Source of the DNA: Streptantibioticus silvisoli
GTDB taxonomy: Bacteria > Actinomycetota > Actinomycetes > Streptomycetales > Streptomycetaceae
Direction: 5' to 3'
Assembly: GCF_027947535.2 (NCBI RefSeq)
Contig: NZ_JAAGKO020000049.1
Coordinates: 1-64,000, forward strand
Length of the DNA: 64,000 nucleotides
Positions 51,467 through 60,537 of this stretch are shown here, one piece after another. Within the stretch, counting starts at the first letter, position 1. Each line of letters opens with the position of its first letter. The notes below the pieces were generated by a model. It was not told where the DNA came from. It did not search any database and was given only the letters and a program-made list of their open reading frames with translations. The translations under genes and the position numbers were made by a program.

Positions 51467-52192
51467 GGCGGCTGTCGGCTCCTCGAAGTGGCAGGGAAGC
51501 GGCGGGCGGACACCCGGGCGGGGGAACCGGGCACGGACATCGGCGGACATCGACGGACATCGGCGGGCGGGAACCGGGCAGGATCGCGGCGGCCCGGCGG
51601 GAGCCGCCGGGGACCGCGGGACGCCGACACGCACTCAACGCCTCACGGCGCCGACTGGTGCCCGGCGGGACGAACGGGATCAGCCGGGTGACCCTGGCCG
51701 TCGCTCCCAGGATGCCAGCCGCCCCCGGCCCGACGGCCCATGCTGCCGCCCCGCACCGGATCGCCCTCACACAAATCACCCGTAAGAGTGGCAGCGTGAA
51801 AGCCTCCCGCCGCCTACCCCGTTTTCCGCCGCACCCTACATTTCCCTGCGGGGCACCGCACGGTTCCTGCGGGGCATCGCACCGGTCCCCTGCCGGACAT
51901 CGCCCCGGTCCCGTGCGGGCATCGCCCCGGGCCCGTACCGACCATCGCACCGGTCCCGTGTCGGTTATCGCACCGGTCCCGTGCGGGCATCGCACCGCTC
52001 CCGCGCCGACCATCACACCGGTCCTCCGCCAGGCATCGCACCGCTCCCGCACCGACCATCGCACCGGCGCGCCGCAGCCCCCGCCGACGGAGCACCGGTC
52101 GGCGCGCCCTCAGCGGCTGAGCACCCGCCGGCGGACCCGCCCCCGCGGAGAGCCCGCCCACCGAGAGCCCGCCCATGGCGAACCCGCCCGCG
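51467..52192. repeat. intergenic region with a 22-23 bp minisatellite (51853-52075)
   Basis: From 51853 to about 52075 a unit of the type GCATCGCACCGGTCCCGTGC is repeated about ten times with 22-23 bp spacing (ATCGC anchors at 51876, 51899, 51921, 51944, 51967, 51989, 52012, 52035 and 52058). 51530-51600 has repeated CATCGGCGGACATCGACGG. No gene is seen. The region separates recN (upstream in transcription) from the glycosyltransferase, both leftward. Confidence 0.85.
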
Positions 52193-53938
52193 TCAGCGGG
52201 ACGCCCGGGCCGCCGCCAGCAGTTCCTCCGCGTGGGCGCGGGCGGTGTCGGAGTCCTCCAGGCCCGCCAGCATGCGGGACAGCTCGCGGACCCGTTCCTC
52301 ACCGTCGAGGATCTTCACGCCGCTGGAGGTCACCGAGCCGTCGTTGGTCTTCTCCACCAGCAACTGCCGGTCGGCGAAGGCGGCCACCTGGGGAAGGTGG
52401 GTGACCACGACGACCTGCGCGGAGCGGGCCAGCCGGGCCAGCCGCCGGCCGACCTCGACCGCCGCCTTGCCGCCGACACCGGCGTCCACCTCGTCGAACA
52501 GATAGGTCGGCACCGGGTCGGAGCCGGCGAAGACCACCTCGACCGCGAGCATCACGCGGGAGAGTTCACCACCGGAGGCGCCCTTGGCGATCGGCCGCGG
52601 CGGCGCGCCCGGGTGCGGGGCCAGGTGCAGTTCCACCTCGTCGGCGCCGTGCGGCCCGTACCCGACCCGCCGGCCGTCCACCTCGACCCCCTCGGGGTCC
52701 TCGGTCTGCCGGATCTCCACCGTCACCCGGGCGTGCGGCATGGCCAGTTCGGCCAGTTCCGCGGTGACCGCGCCGGCGAACCGCCGGGCGGCCTCGGTAC
52801 GGGCGTCGGTCAGGGCCTGGGCCAGCGCGCCGAGTCCGGACCGCAGCGCGTCGCGTTCCACGGTCAGCGCGCCGATCCGGTCGTCGTCGCCCTCCAGCTC
52901 CGCCAGCCGTCGCGAGCCCTGCTCGGCCCAGGCCAGCACCGCGTCCAGGCCCTCACCGGTCCGCCCGTACTTGCGGACCAGGTGCGCCAGCACCGAACGG
53001 CGTTCCTCCACCACCGCCAGCCGCAGCGGGTCGGCGTCCAGGTTGTCGGCGTAACCGGACAGCTCACCGGCCACGTCGGCGGCGAGGATGCCGATCTCGC
53101 CCAGCCGCTCGGCCAGCGCCGACAGCGCCGGGTCGTGCGCCCGGACCGCCTCCAGCGACCGCTGCGCGCCGGCCACCAGCCCGGCCGCGTCGACGCCCTC
53201 CGGGTCCTCCGGGTGGCCGGCCAGCGCGGCGTGCGCCAGCGCGGCGGCCGACGCCAGTGCCTCGGCGTGGCCCAGCCGTTCGGCCTCGGCGGCCAGTTCG
53301 GTGTCCTCACCGGGCAGCGGTTCGGCGGCGGCGACCTCCTCCAGGCCGAACCGCAGCAGGTCCGCCTCCTGGGCCCGGTCCCGCGCCCGGGTGGTCAGCT
53401 CCTCCAGCTCGCCGGCCACCTCGCGCAGCCGCCGGTACGCGGCCGCGTACTCCACCAGCGGACCGGCCACCGCGTCACCCGCGTACCGGTCCAACGCCTG
53501 CCGCTGCCGCGCCGGACGCAGCAGGCCCTGCTGGTCGGTCTGGCCGTGCACGGCCACCAGGTCGTCGGCGAGCTCCCCGAGCAGCGCGGCGGGCACCGAA
53601 CGGCCGCCGACGTGTGCCCGCGACCGCCCCTCGGCGGAGATCGTGCGGCTGATCAGCAGCGCGCCGTCGTCCAGTTCGGCGCCGGCCTCCCGGGCCCGCG
53701 CGGCGGCCGGGCCGTACGGATCCACTCTGATCCGGCCCTCCACCACCGCGGCCTTGGCGCCGATCCGCACCAGCGCCGCGTCCGCCCGGCCACCGAGCAG
53801 CAGCCCGAGGCTCGTGACGACCATGGTCTTACCGGCGCCCGTTTCACCCGTGACCGCGGTGAACCCCGGCGACAACTCGACCACGGCGTCGTCGATCACG
53901 CCCAACGACCGTATCCGCATCTCCTCCAGCACGACCAT
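52193..53938 (-). CDS. recN: DNA repair protein RecN
   Basis: Protein of 581 aa. MRIRSLGVIDDAVVELSPGF, Walker A AVTGETGAGKTMVVTSLGLL, then VHGQTDQQGLLRP, two coiled-coil arms of the SMC type, and C-terminal signature GASGGELSRVMLAVEVVF with Walker B PTYLFDEVDAGVGGKAAVEV. RecN is an SMC-like ATPase that promotes joining of double-strand breaks. The first six codons (MVVLEE) may belong to the leader, as the ribosome binding site is unclear. No LexA box is seen upstream, although recN is SOS-regulated in some bacteria. It is divergent from the kinase gene. Confidence 0.95.
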   Translation of the reverse strand: MVVLEEMRIRSLGVIDDAVVELSPGFTAVTGETGAGKTMVVTSLGLLLGGRADAALVRIGAKAAVVEGRIRVDPYGPAAARAREAGAELDDGALLISRTISAEGRSRAHVGGRSVPAALLGELADDLVAVHGQTDQQGLLRPARQRQALDRYAGDAVAGPLVEYAAAYRRLREVAGELEELTTRARDRAQEADLLRFGLEEVAAAEPLPGEDTELAAEAERLGHAEALASAAALAHAALAGHPEDPEGVDAAGLVAGAQRSLEAVRAHDPALSALAERLGEIGILAADVAGELSGYADNLDADPLRLAVVEERRSVLAHLVRKYGRTGEGLDAVLAWAEQGSRRLAELEGDDDRIGALTVERDALRSGLGALAQALTDARTEAARRFAGAVTAELAELAMPHARVTVEIRQTEDPEGVEVDGRRVGYGPHGADEVELHLAPHPGAPPRPIAKGASGGELSRVMLAVEVVFAGSDPVPTYLFDEVDAGVGGKAAVEVGRRLARLARSAQVVVVTHLPQVAAFADRQLLVEKTNDGSVTSSGVKILDGEERVRELSRMLAGLEDSDTARAHAEELLAAARASR

Positions 53939-54087
53939 GACGATACGAGGTCCGCGGCCCCCGGCGCGACGCGCGTCCCCCGCGGGGCCGCGGAAGCCAC
54001 CGATGGCGGCCCGCTGCCGCTATCGTCGGACGGTGGACCGTCGGCGGTACGGTCGCCGCGCGAGCGGCGCGAGCTGACGGGGGCGGT

Positions 54088-56202
54088 ATGGAGGCGCTGG
54101 AGCCGGAGGACCCGCGGCGGACGGGCGATTACGTCCTGCTGCGCCGGCTCGGGGCGGGCGGCATGGGCCGGGTCTACCTCGGGCGCACCGCGGGCGGCCG
54201 GACGGTGGCCGTCAAGACCGTGCGGGCGGAGTTCGCCGCCGACCAGGACTTCCGCGACCGGTTCCGCCGCGAGGTGGCCGCCGCCCGGCTGGTCGGCGAC
54301 CGGTGGACCGCGCCGGTGCTGGACGCCGACACCGAGGGCCCGCGCCCCTGGGTCGCCACCGGCTACCTCCCCGGACCCGATCTGGCCCGCGCCCTGGAGG
54401 AGTTCGGGCCGCTGCCGACGTCCGCGGTCCGCACGCTGGGCGCCGGTCTCGCCGAGGCGCTGCGCACGATGCACGGCCTGAACCTGGTGCACCGGGACGT
54501 CAAACCGTCCAACGTGCTGCTGACGCTGGACGGACCGCGGCTGATCGACTTCGGCATCACCCGCGCGCTGGACGCCACCACCGCGCTGACCCGGGCCGGC
54601 CTGATCGTCGGCTCGCCCGGCTGCTTCGCGCCGGAACAGGCCAGGTGCGAGGCGGTCGGCCCGGCCGGCGACGTCTTCTCGCTGGGCGTGGTGCTGGCCT
54701 ACGCGGCCACCGGACGCATGCCGTTCGGCGACAGCCCGTCGGCGGCCGTACTGCTCTACCGGGTGCTGCACGAGCCGCCCGACCTCGACGCGGTGCCGGC
54801 GGGGCTGCGCGACCTGACGGCCGCCTGCCTGGCCAAGGACCCCGCCGACCGCCCGTCCGCCACCGCGGTACGCGACCGGCTCGCCACCCCCGACCCCCGC
54901 ACCGCCCACGCCACCCCCGGCGGTGGCTGGCTCCCGCCCCGGATGTCGGAGGCCCTGGCCCGCCGAGCGGTCGACCTGCTCCACCTCGACGCGGACGTGG
55001 GCGCTGACGCGGAAGCCGGTGCGGGCCCGGGCGCGGACGCCGGCGCGGGCTCCGGGGCGGGCTCTGACGCGGAGGCGGGCGCGGCTTCCCGGGCGGACGC
55101 GGACGCCGGCACGGACCTCGGCACCGGCCACGGTCCTCGCCCCGGCCACGCTCCCCGGCCCGCCTTCGGTCCTCCGGCGGTGTTCGGCGCCGCGGCGTAC
55201 GGCCCGCCACCCGCGTACGGGCCCGCGGCGCACGGTGAGGTCCCGGGCGACGGCTTCGGCCACGGCTCCGGCGCCGGGGTCCGACCACCGGTCGGCCCGG
55301 GCGGACGGACCGGCACGGACGCGCGGACCGGCCAGCACGGACGGGCCGGACTTGACGCGCGGACCGAACCGGACCCGCGGCCAGGCGAACCGGACACCCG
55401 GACCCAACCGGACCGGTGGACCGGTGAACCGGCCCTGCGGACCGGAGAACCGGACACCCGGACCCAACCCGAGACGCCGACCGCGCCGGAGAAGCAATCG
55501 GCGCCGGAGAAGCAGTCAGCGCCGGAGAAGCAGTCGGCGCCGGAGAAGCAGTCAGCGCCGAAGAAGCAGTTGGCGCCGGAGAAGCGGTCGGCGCGGGTGA
55601 AGCGGGCCTCCGCGCTGGTGATCGGGCTGGCGGTCTGCGGGGCGGGGCTGGGGTGGTGGCTGTCGCCGGGCAGGCCGGGCACGCCGCACGCGGGCCCGAC
55701 AGGCAGCAGCAGGCGCCTGTCCGGCGGCGAGGTCCGCGCCGGGAGCGCGGCGCCGTCCGGCAGCACGCCCCCCTCCAAGAACGCGCCCCCTTCCGGGAAC
55801 GTCCCCCTCGCCGGCCGGACCGTCCCCTCCGGCGGCGCCGCCGCGCCGAACCCGCCGGCCGGCGACATCTCCGCCGGCTACCTCGGCACCTGGAGCGGGA
55901 GCGTGGGCGACGGCGACACGTCCTCGCCGTTGCGGATCACCATCGCGCAGGGCTCGGTGGGCGACCCGGTGGGCCGGATCGACTCCCCCGGTTCGGACGA
56001 CGGCTGCCGGCTGACCGCGTACCTGGTCTCCGCCGACCCGTCCCACCTGGTGCTCAGGCCGCCGCCCGGCGACGAAGGCGACGACGACTGCGACGACGTC
56101 ACGGGGTCGGACGACGATCCGGCGGAGCACTTCACGCTGCGCGGCTCCCGGCTGCACCTGGCCGTGGACGACGCCACCGCCGACCTGGTCCGGCAGCGCT
56201 GA
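54088..56202 (+). CDS. transmembrane Ser/Thr protein kinase (PASTA-less, Hanks type)
   Basis: Protein of 704 aa. Kinase domain residues ~14-270: LLRRLGAGGMGRVYLGRTAG (Gly loop), VAVKTV (ATP Lys), LVHRDVKPSNVLL (catalytic loop), LIDFGITRAL (DFG), GSPGCFAPEQA (activation/P+1). Then a ~200-aa Gly/Ala/Pro-rich juxtamembrane linker with six APEKQS repeats (466-501), one membrane helix (~507-527) and an extracellular ~175-aa domain (GYLGTWSGSVGDGDTSSPLR, DDGCRLTAYLVSADPSHLVL). It could sense an external signal and phosphorylate cytosolic targets. It sits on the opposite strand between NAD kinase and recN, which are neighbours in many actinobacteria. Confidence 0.93.
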   Translation: MEALEPEDPRRTGDYVLLRRLGAGGMGRVYLGRTAGGRTVAVKTVRAEFAADQDFRDRFRREVAAARLVGDRWTAPVLDADTEGPRPWVATGYLPGPDLARALEEFGPLPTSAVRTLGAGLAEALRTMHGLNLVHRDVKPSNVLLTLDGPRLIDFGITRALDATTALTRAGLIVGSPGCFAPEQARCEAVGPAGDVFSLGVVLAYAATGRMPFGDSPSAAVLLYRVLHEPPDLDAVPAGLRDLTAACLAKDPADRPSATAVRDRLATPDPRTAHATPGGGWLPPRMSEALARRAVDLLHLDADVGADAEAGAGPGADAGAGSGAGSDAEAGAASRADADAGTDLGTGHGPRPGHAPRPAFGPPAVFGAAAYGPPPAYGPAAHGEVPGDGFGHGSGAGVRPPVGPGGRTGTDARTGQHGRAGLDARTEPDPRPGEPDTRTQPDRWTGEPALRTGEPDTRTQPETPTAPEKQSAPEKQSAPEKQSAPEKQSAPKKQLAPEKRSARVKRASALVIGLAVCGAGLGWWLSPGRPGTPHAGPTGSSRRLSGGEVRAGSAAPSGSTPPSKNAPPSGNVPLAGRTVPSGGAAAPNPPAGDISAGYLGTWSGSVGDGDTSSPLRITIAQGSVGDPVGRIDSPGSDDGCRLTAYLVSADPSHLVLRPPPGDEGDDDCDDVTGSDDDPAEHFTLRGSRLHLAVDDATADLVRQR
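55483..55590 (+). repeat. six 18-bp tandem units in the kinase linker
   Basis: Units start at 55483, 55501, 55519, 55537, 55555 and 55573; consensus GCGCCGGAGAAGCAGTCG. They encode APEKQS repeats. The variants differ at one to three bases. The basic/acidic alternation suggests a flexible charged juxtamembrane stalk. Confidence 0.92.
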
Positions 56203-56364
56203 CCCGACGCCACCGGCCCGACGGCACCGATGCGGGACCGACGCGGGACCGGCTCGGCGGCAACGCGGCACCGACGCGGGACCGACGCTGACCCGACGCG
56301 GCAGCACCGACGCGAGCGCCCCGGCACCGCCGAAGCGGACCGGGGCGCCGGCGGACCGTGCCGG

Positions 56365-57315
56365 TCAGCGGGGTGCGCCGCGCCAACCGCCCACCGGCAG
56401 GGCGAACTTGGCCACCAGCCGGTCGGTGAACAGCGCGTGGTGCAGCCGGGCCAGCCGGACCGGCACCTCGCCGCGCCGCACCTCGACCCGGGCACCCGGC
56501 GGCAGCGGCACGGTACGGCGGCCGTCGCACCACAGCACGCCCTGCAAGGTGGTCGTCTGCACCTCGACCGCCAGCACGGAGGCCGGCGACGTCACCAGCG
56601 GCTTGGCGAACAGCGCGTGCGCGCTGATCGGCACCATCAGCAGCGCCTCGACCTCGGGCCACACCACCGGGCCGCCGGCCGAGAAGGCGTAGGCGGTCGA
56701 GCCGGTCGGCGTCGCGCACACCACGCCGTCACAGCCGAACGCGGAGACCGGGCGGCCGTCGACCTCGATGACCACCTCCAGCATCCGCTCGCGGGCCGCC
56801 TTCTCCACCGACGCCTCGTTCAGCGCCCAGTCGGTGTGCACGACCCGGCCGTCCGCACGGACCAGCACGTCCAGCGTCATGCGTTCCTCGACCTCGTACG
56901 CCCGGGTGACGACGCGGTCCACCACCTTGTCCAGGTCGTCGCGTTCGGCCTCGGCGAGGAAGCCGACCCGGCCCAGGTTGACGCCCAGCATCGGCACCCC
57001 GGAGGCGCGGGCGAACTCGGCACCGCGCAGCAGCGTCCCGTCGCCGCCCAGCACCACGATCAACTCGCAGCCCGCGGTGGCCGACTCGCCCTCCTCCACG
57101 ACCTCGACCGGCGCGGGCACCGGCAGGTCGGCGGCCTCCTCGCGCAGGATGCGCACTCCGATGCCGGAGCGCAGCAGGCCCTGCACCACCCGCTCGGCAC
57201 TGCGTACGGCCGCCGGCCGCCCGGTGTGGGCGAGCAGGAACACCGTCCGCCGCTCGGTACCGCCCCCGGCCGGCAGGTCCGGGTTGTTCTTCGACGTGCT
57301 CAACGATCCGCTCAA
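56365..57315 (-). CDS. nadK: NAD kinase
   Basis: Protein of 316 aa from a TTG that overlaps the tlyA stop (TTGA). FLLAHTGRPAAVRSAERVV, the phosphate-binding VVLGGDGTLLRGAEFARASG, VPMLGVNLGRVGFLAEAERD, WALNEASVEKAARERM and GCDGVVCATPTGSTAYAFSA are the family motifs. It phosphorylates NAD to NADP using ATP or polyphosphate. A second TTG four codons later and an upstream ATG are alternative starts; the coupled TTG is preferred. Third gene of the row 58143-gene, tlyA, nadK. Confidence 0.95.
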   Translation of the reverse strand: MSGSLSTSKNNPDLPAGGGTERRTVFLLAHTGRPAAVRSAERVVQGLLRSGIGVRILREEAADLPVPAPVEVVEEGESATAGCELIVVLGGDGTLLRGAEFARASGVPMLGVNLGRVGFLAEAERDDLDKVVDRVVTRAYEVEERMTLDVLVRADGRVVHTDWALNEASVEKAARERMLEVVIEVDGRPVSAFGCDGVVCATPTGSTAYAFSAGGPVVWPEVEALLMVPISAHALFAKPLVTSPASVLAVEVQTTTLQGVLWCDGRRTVPLPPGARVEVRRGEVPVRLARLHHALFTDRLVAKFALPVGGWRGAPR

Positions 57316-58118
57316 CGCGGCCCCTCCGCTACGGCTCGGTCCACATCGGCCGGGTCGAGTTCCGGTGCCCCGGCGCGAAGCCACAAGAAGTACTCGACAT
57401 TGCCGGACGGTCCCGGCAGGGGTGAGGCGGTGACGCCGAGCACTCCGAGCCCGAGCGCGGCCGCCTGACCGGCCACCGTGCGCACCGATTCCGCCCGCAG
57501 CTCGGGCCGGCGCACGACTCCGCCGGTCCCCAGCCGATCCCTACCCACCTCGAACTGCGGTTTGACCATCAGAACGAGATCCGCCTCCGGCGCGGCGCAG
57601 CGCACCAGCGCGGGCAGCACCAGACCGAGCGGGATGAACGACAGATCGCCCACCACCACGTCGGCCGGCACCCCGTCGATCTGCTCCAGCGTCAGCTCCC
57701 GCACGTTGGTGCGGTCCTTGACGACCACCCGCCCGTCGCTCTGCAACGACCAGGCCAGCTGCCCGTAACCGACGTCCACCGCGACCACCCCGGCGGCACC
57801 GGCCCGCAGCAGCACGTCGGTGAACCCGCCGGTGGAGGCGCCGGCGTCCAGGCACCGGCGGCCCTCGACCCGCAACCCCAGCGGGGTGAACGCGGCCAGC
57901 GCGCCGGCCAGCTTGTGACCGCCCCGCGAGACGTAGTCGGGGTCGTCGTCGTCCTTGGTCACCACCAGCGCGGCGCTGGTCTCCACCTGCGTGGCCGACT
58001 TGGTCGCCGTGCCGCCGCCGACCGTCACCCGGCCGGCCGCGATCAACTGGGCGGCGTGCTCCCGGGACCGTGCCATCTTCCGGCGCACCAGCTCCGCGTC
58101 GAGCCGTCGTCGTGCCAC
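57312..58118 (-). CDS. tlyA: TlyA-family rRNA methyltransferase
   Basis: Protein of 268 aa from a GTG. Residues 1-60 are an S4 domain (RRRLDAELVRRKMARSREHA, AAGRVTVGGG). The FtsJ-like methyltransferase follows: VSRGGHKLAGAL, motif I CLDAGASTGGFTDVLLRAGA, AVDVGYGQLAWSL, and DVVVGDLSFIPL, ending with a PQFEVGRD segment. TlyA 2'-O-methylates rRNA at the subunit interface and in mycobacteria sets capreomycin susceptibility. The NAD kinase gene overlaps its stop. Confidence 0.95.
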   Translation of the reverse strand: MARRRLDAELVRRKMARSREHAAQLIAAGRVTVGGGTATKSATQVETSAALVVTKDDDDPDYVSRGGHKLAGALAAFTPLGLRVEGRRCLDAGASTGGFTDVLLRAGAAGVVAVDVGYGQLAWSLQSDGRVVVKDRTNVRELTLEQIDGVPADVVVGDLSFIPLGLVLPALVRCAAPEADLVLMVKPQFEVGRDRLGTGGVVRRPELRAESVRTVAGQAAALGLGVLGVTASPLPGPSGNVEYFLWLRAGAPELDPADVDRAVAEGPR

Positions 58119-58142
58119 GAGCGGTTCATCTCCTGTCGTCGT

Positions 58143-58445
58143 CTACGTCGCCGGGTCCGCCCGGCCCGGCCCGGTGGGCGGTCCCGGAGCCGGCGGCCCC
58201 GGCCGGCTGTCGAGCGCGGTCAGCGTGTCACGCAGTCCGCGGTGTACATCCTCATACACCTCGGCATGGCTGTCGGTCGGCAGCGCGTCCGCGTCCGCCA
58301 ACCGCTCCATCAGCGCGTCCACCCCGACGTCCCCCGTGAGCGCCAACGTCACGCCCAGCGGCTCCGATTCCCGCCCCGGCGCCCGGCCCCCGGCGCCGGA
58401 ACCGTCCGCGACGGCCTCCGGCGCCGGGGTCCCCGGCTCACTCAC
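58143..58445 (-). CDS. small conserved protein of unknown function
   Basis: Protein of 100 aa. The central segment LGVTLALTGDVGVDALMERL, ADADALPTDSHAEVYEDVHR, GLRDTLTALDSRPG is likely alpha-helical; both ends are Pro/Gly-rich. I recall equivalents at this position in Streptomyces. Its start overlaps the preceding H1-like phasin gene by 8 bp and it is 24 bp before tlyA, so it is part of that transcript. No function can be given. Confidence 0.75.
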   Translation of the reverse strand: MSEPGTPAPEAVADGSGAGGRAPGRESEPLGVTLALTGDVGVDALMERLADADALPTDSHAEVYEDVHRGLRDTLTALDSRPGPPAPGPPTGPGRADPAT

Positions 58446-59961
58446 CGGCGGCCGCCCCCGGCGGGGTGGGCTTCGCCGGCCCGGAAGTCTTCTTCACGGC
58501 GGCCTTCTTGGCGGCGGCCTTCTTCACGGGAGCGGACTTCTCGGGGGCGGCCTTCTTGGCCGGAGCGGTCTTCTCCGGGGCGGTTTTCTTGGCGGGAGCC
58601 GTCTTCTCCGGGGCGGTCTGTCCGGCGGGAGCGGTCTTCTTCGCGGCGGCGGGCTTCTCCGGTGCGGCTTTCTTGGCCGAAGCCGTCTTCCCCGGAGCGG
58701 TCTGTCCGGCGGGAGCGGTCTTTTTCGCGGCGGCGGGCTTCTCCGGAGCGGTTTTCCTGGCCGGAGCCGTCTTCCCCGGGGCGGTCCGCTCGGCGGGAGC
58801 GGTCTGCCCCGGTGCCGTCCGCTCGGCGGGCGCCTTGCCGGTGGCGTCCTTGCCGGTGGCGTTCTTGCCGGGGGCGTTCTTGCCGGGGGCGTTCTTGCCG
58901 GGGGCCGGGGTCTTCGCCGGTGCCGTTTTCCTGGCGACGGGCAGGCGGCCGGACGGGGTTTCGGGGGCCGCCGGGGTGGTGGTCGCCGGTGCGGACTGCT
59001 TGGCCACGTCGACCGGGGTGGCCGTGGTCCTGCGGGCGGGCGCCTTCTTCGCCGGAGCCGTCTTCTTGGCGGCGGCCTGGCCGGCGGATGCCTGGGCGAC
59101 GGCATCCTGACCGGCGGAATCCTGCGCGGCCGGGGTCCGGGTCGCCGGTGCCGCCGTCTTCGTCGGCGCGGCCCGCTCGGGGGAAGCCGTCTTCCCGGCC
59201 GGGGCCTTCTTCGCCGGGACCTTCTTCGCCGCCGGAGGCGTGGTCCTCCCGGCCGGAGGCGTCGTCTTCGCCACGGCCGCCTTCTTCTCCGGAGTCCTCT
59301 TCGCCGGTTCGGCCGTCTTCGTGGGGGCCGCGGTCTTCGCCGGAGCCGTCTTCTGCGGGGCCTTGGCCGCCGCTTCCTTCACCGGTGCGGTCTTCTTCGC
59401 CTCCGGGGCCGCCGGCTTCTTCGTGGCGGCCTTCTTGCCGGACTTGGCGGAGGCGGCCTTCTCCGCCGAGGTCGCAGACTCCGCCGGAGGCGCCGTCTTC
59501 GCCGCCGGAGGCGTGGTCCTCCCCGCCGGAGGCGTCGTCCGCGCCGGGGCCGGCGTCGGGGTCGGCGCGTCCGTGTCGACGGTGACGCGTTCGCGGGGCG
59601 GTTCGGGTTCCGCGGGGCCCTCCAGGTTGCGTACCCGGCGCTCCAGGGCCTCCAGGATGACGCCGACCTTGGTGATCTCGTCGGCGACCCGGCCCACCCG
59701 GCCCATCGTCTTGTCGATCTCCTCGCGGACCAGTCCGAGGAGCAGGTCGCGGTTGGCCTTGCCGGAGGCCATGAGTTCGTCGGCGAGGGACTGCACCTCC
59801 GGCGGAATCCGTTCGCCGATGGTGCGCTGCAACGCGTCCACGTCGACGCCGGTCTGGTCCAGCAGCTCCCGGGCCGCTCCCACCGCGCGCCGCCGGGTGG
59901 CCTCGGTCAGTCCACCCGCGATCTGCAGACAGGTACGCAGTGCGTCACGCAATGTGCTCAC
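58438..59961 (-). CDS. phasin-like protein with histone-H1-like Lys/Ala/Pro tail
   Basis: Protein of 507 aa. Residues 1-115 resemble PhaF/PhaI-type regulators and phasins: LRTCLQIAGGLTEATRRRAV, LLDQTGVDVDALQRTIGERI, NRDLLLGLVREEIDKTMGRV, then a coiled coil VGVILEALERRVRNLEG. Residues ~130-507 are AKKTAPAKK/PAGQTAPEK-type repeats as in H1-like bacterial histones, able to bind DNA. It could tether storage granules or another structure to the nucleoid, as PhaF does in Pseudomonas. Ribosome binding site spacing fits a TTG at 59952 better than the GTG at 59961. The repeat DNA is highly redundant. Confidence 0.85.
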   Translation of the reverse strand: MSTLRDALRTCLQIAGGLTEATRRRAVGAARELLDQTGVDVDALQRTIGERIPPEVQSLADELMASGKANRDLLLGLVREEIDKTMGRVGRVADEITKVGVILEALERRVRNLEGPAEPEPPRERVTVDTDAPTPTPAPARTTPPAGRTTPPAAKTAPPAESATSAEKAASAKSGKKAATKKPAAPEAKKTAPVKEAAAKAPQKTAPAKTAAPTKTAEPAKRTPEKKAAVAKTTPPAGRTTPPAAKKVPAKKAPAGKTASPERAAPTKTAAPATRTPAAQDSAGQDAVAQASAGQAAAKKTAPAKKAPARRTTATPVDVAKQSAPATTTPAAPETPSGRLPVARKTAPAKTPAPGKNAPGKNAPGKNATGKDATGKAPAERTAPGQTAPAERTAPGKTAPARKTAPEKPAAAKKTAPAGQTAPGKTASAKKAAPEKPAAAKKTAPAGQTAPEKTAPAKKTAPEKTAPAKKAAPEKSAPVKKAAAKKAAVKKTSGPAKPTPPGAAAGE

Positions 59962-60116
59962 TCCTCGCCTCGCCTTGGACTTCTGTGGTGCACGTGTTCA
60001 CGACGCTACCGCGTGCCACGCCCCCGAAGTGGCATGGATGGCACGGATATCACCCGTCCCGGGCGGTGTACGGTCGTGCGGTACGCAATCGTGGAGACGG
60101 GGAGCTACAAGCACCG

Positions 60117-60464
60117 ATGGCGACCACCGAGGAGTGCCGTGCCGCACTCGACCGGCTGTCGGAGAACATGTCGAAGGCCCAAGGCGGCGTGGCCGACGCG
60201 GTGGCCCTGGACCGTTCGCTCAGCTGCCGCGTCACCGACCTGGACCTGACGTTCACCGGACGCCTGGCCGGCGGCCGCATCCGCGACATCGTCACCGTCC
60301 CCGGCACCCCGGCCGAACGCGCCCAGATCCGGCTGACGATGACCGGCGACGACCTGGTCGACCTGGTCGGCGGCCGCCTGCACTTCGCCAGGGCGTGGGC
60401 CTCCGGCCGCGTCAAGCTGGAAGCCGGCCTGCGCGACCTGCTGCGGCTGCGCACCCTGCTCTGA
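60117..60464 (+). CDS. SCP2 sterol-carrier-like domain protein
   Basis: Protein of 115 aa. The whole chain looks like an SCP2 fold: LSCRVTDLDLTFTGRLAGGR, IRDIVTVPGTPAERAQIRLT, MTGDDLVDLVGGRLHFARAW and ASGRVKLEAGLRDLLRLRTL. SCP2 modules bind hydrophobic ligands. There is no signal or membrane segment. GGGGAG lies ~12 nt before the ATG. It is monocistronic between the divergent phasin-like gene and the convergent HAD gene. Ligand unknown. Confidence 0.85.
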   Translation: MATTEECRAALDRLSENMSKAQGGVADAVALDRSLSCRVTDLDLTFTGRLAGGRIRDIVTVPGTPAERAQIRLTMTGDDLVDLVGGRLHFARAWASGRVKLEAGLRDLLRLRTLL

Positions 60465-60537
60465 CCCCGTCCCCACCCGCCGCCGCCCCGGGCGTGTCGG
60501 CGTCCTCGCGCCGGCCCCGCCGGGGCGGTCGGCCACG

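Noticed and set aside
51814-52302. Minus-strand frame with repeated GTGAM residues over the 22-23 bp minisatellite
   Set aside because: The apparent peptide repeat is only the translation of the intergenic minisatellite; there is no ribosome binding site and no conserved domain, and it overlaps recN in another frame.
53896-55497. 533-aa minus-strand open frame over the kinase gene
   Set aside because: Antisense to the Ser/Thr kinase whose catalytic motifs are complete; composition is Arg/Gly/Ala-rich without motifs.
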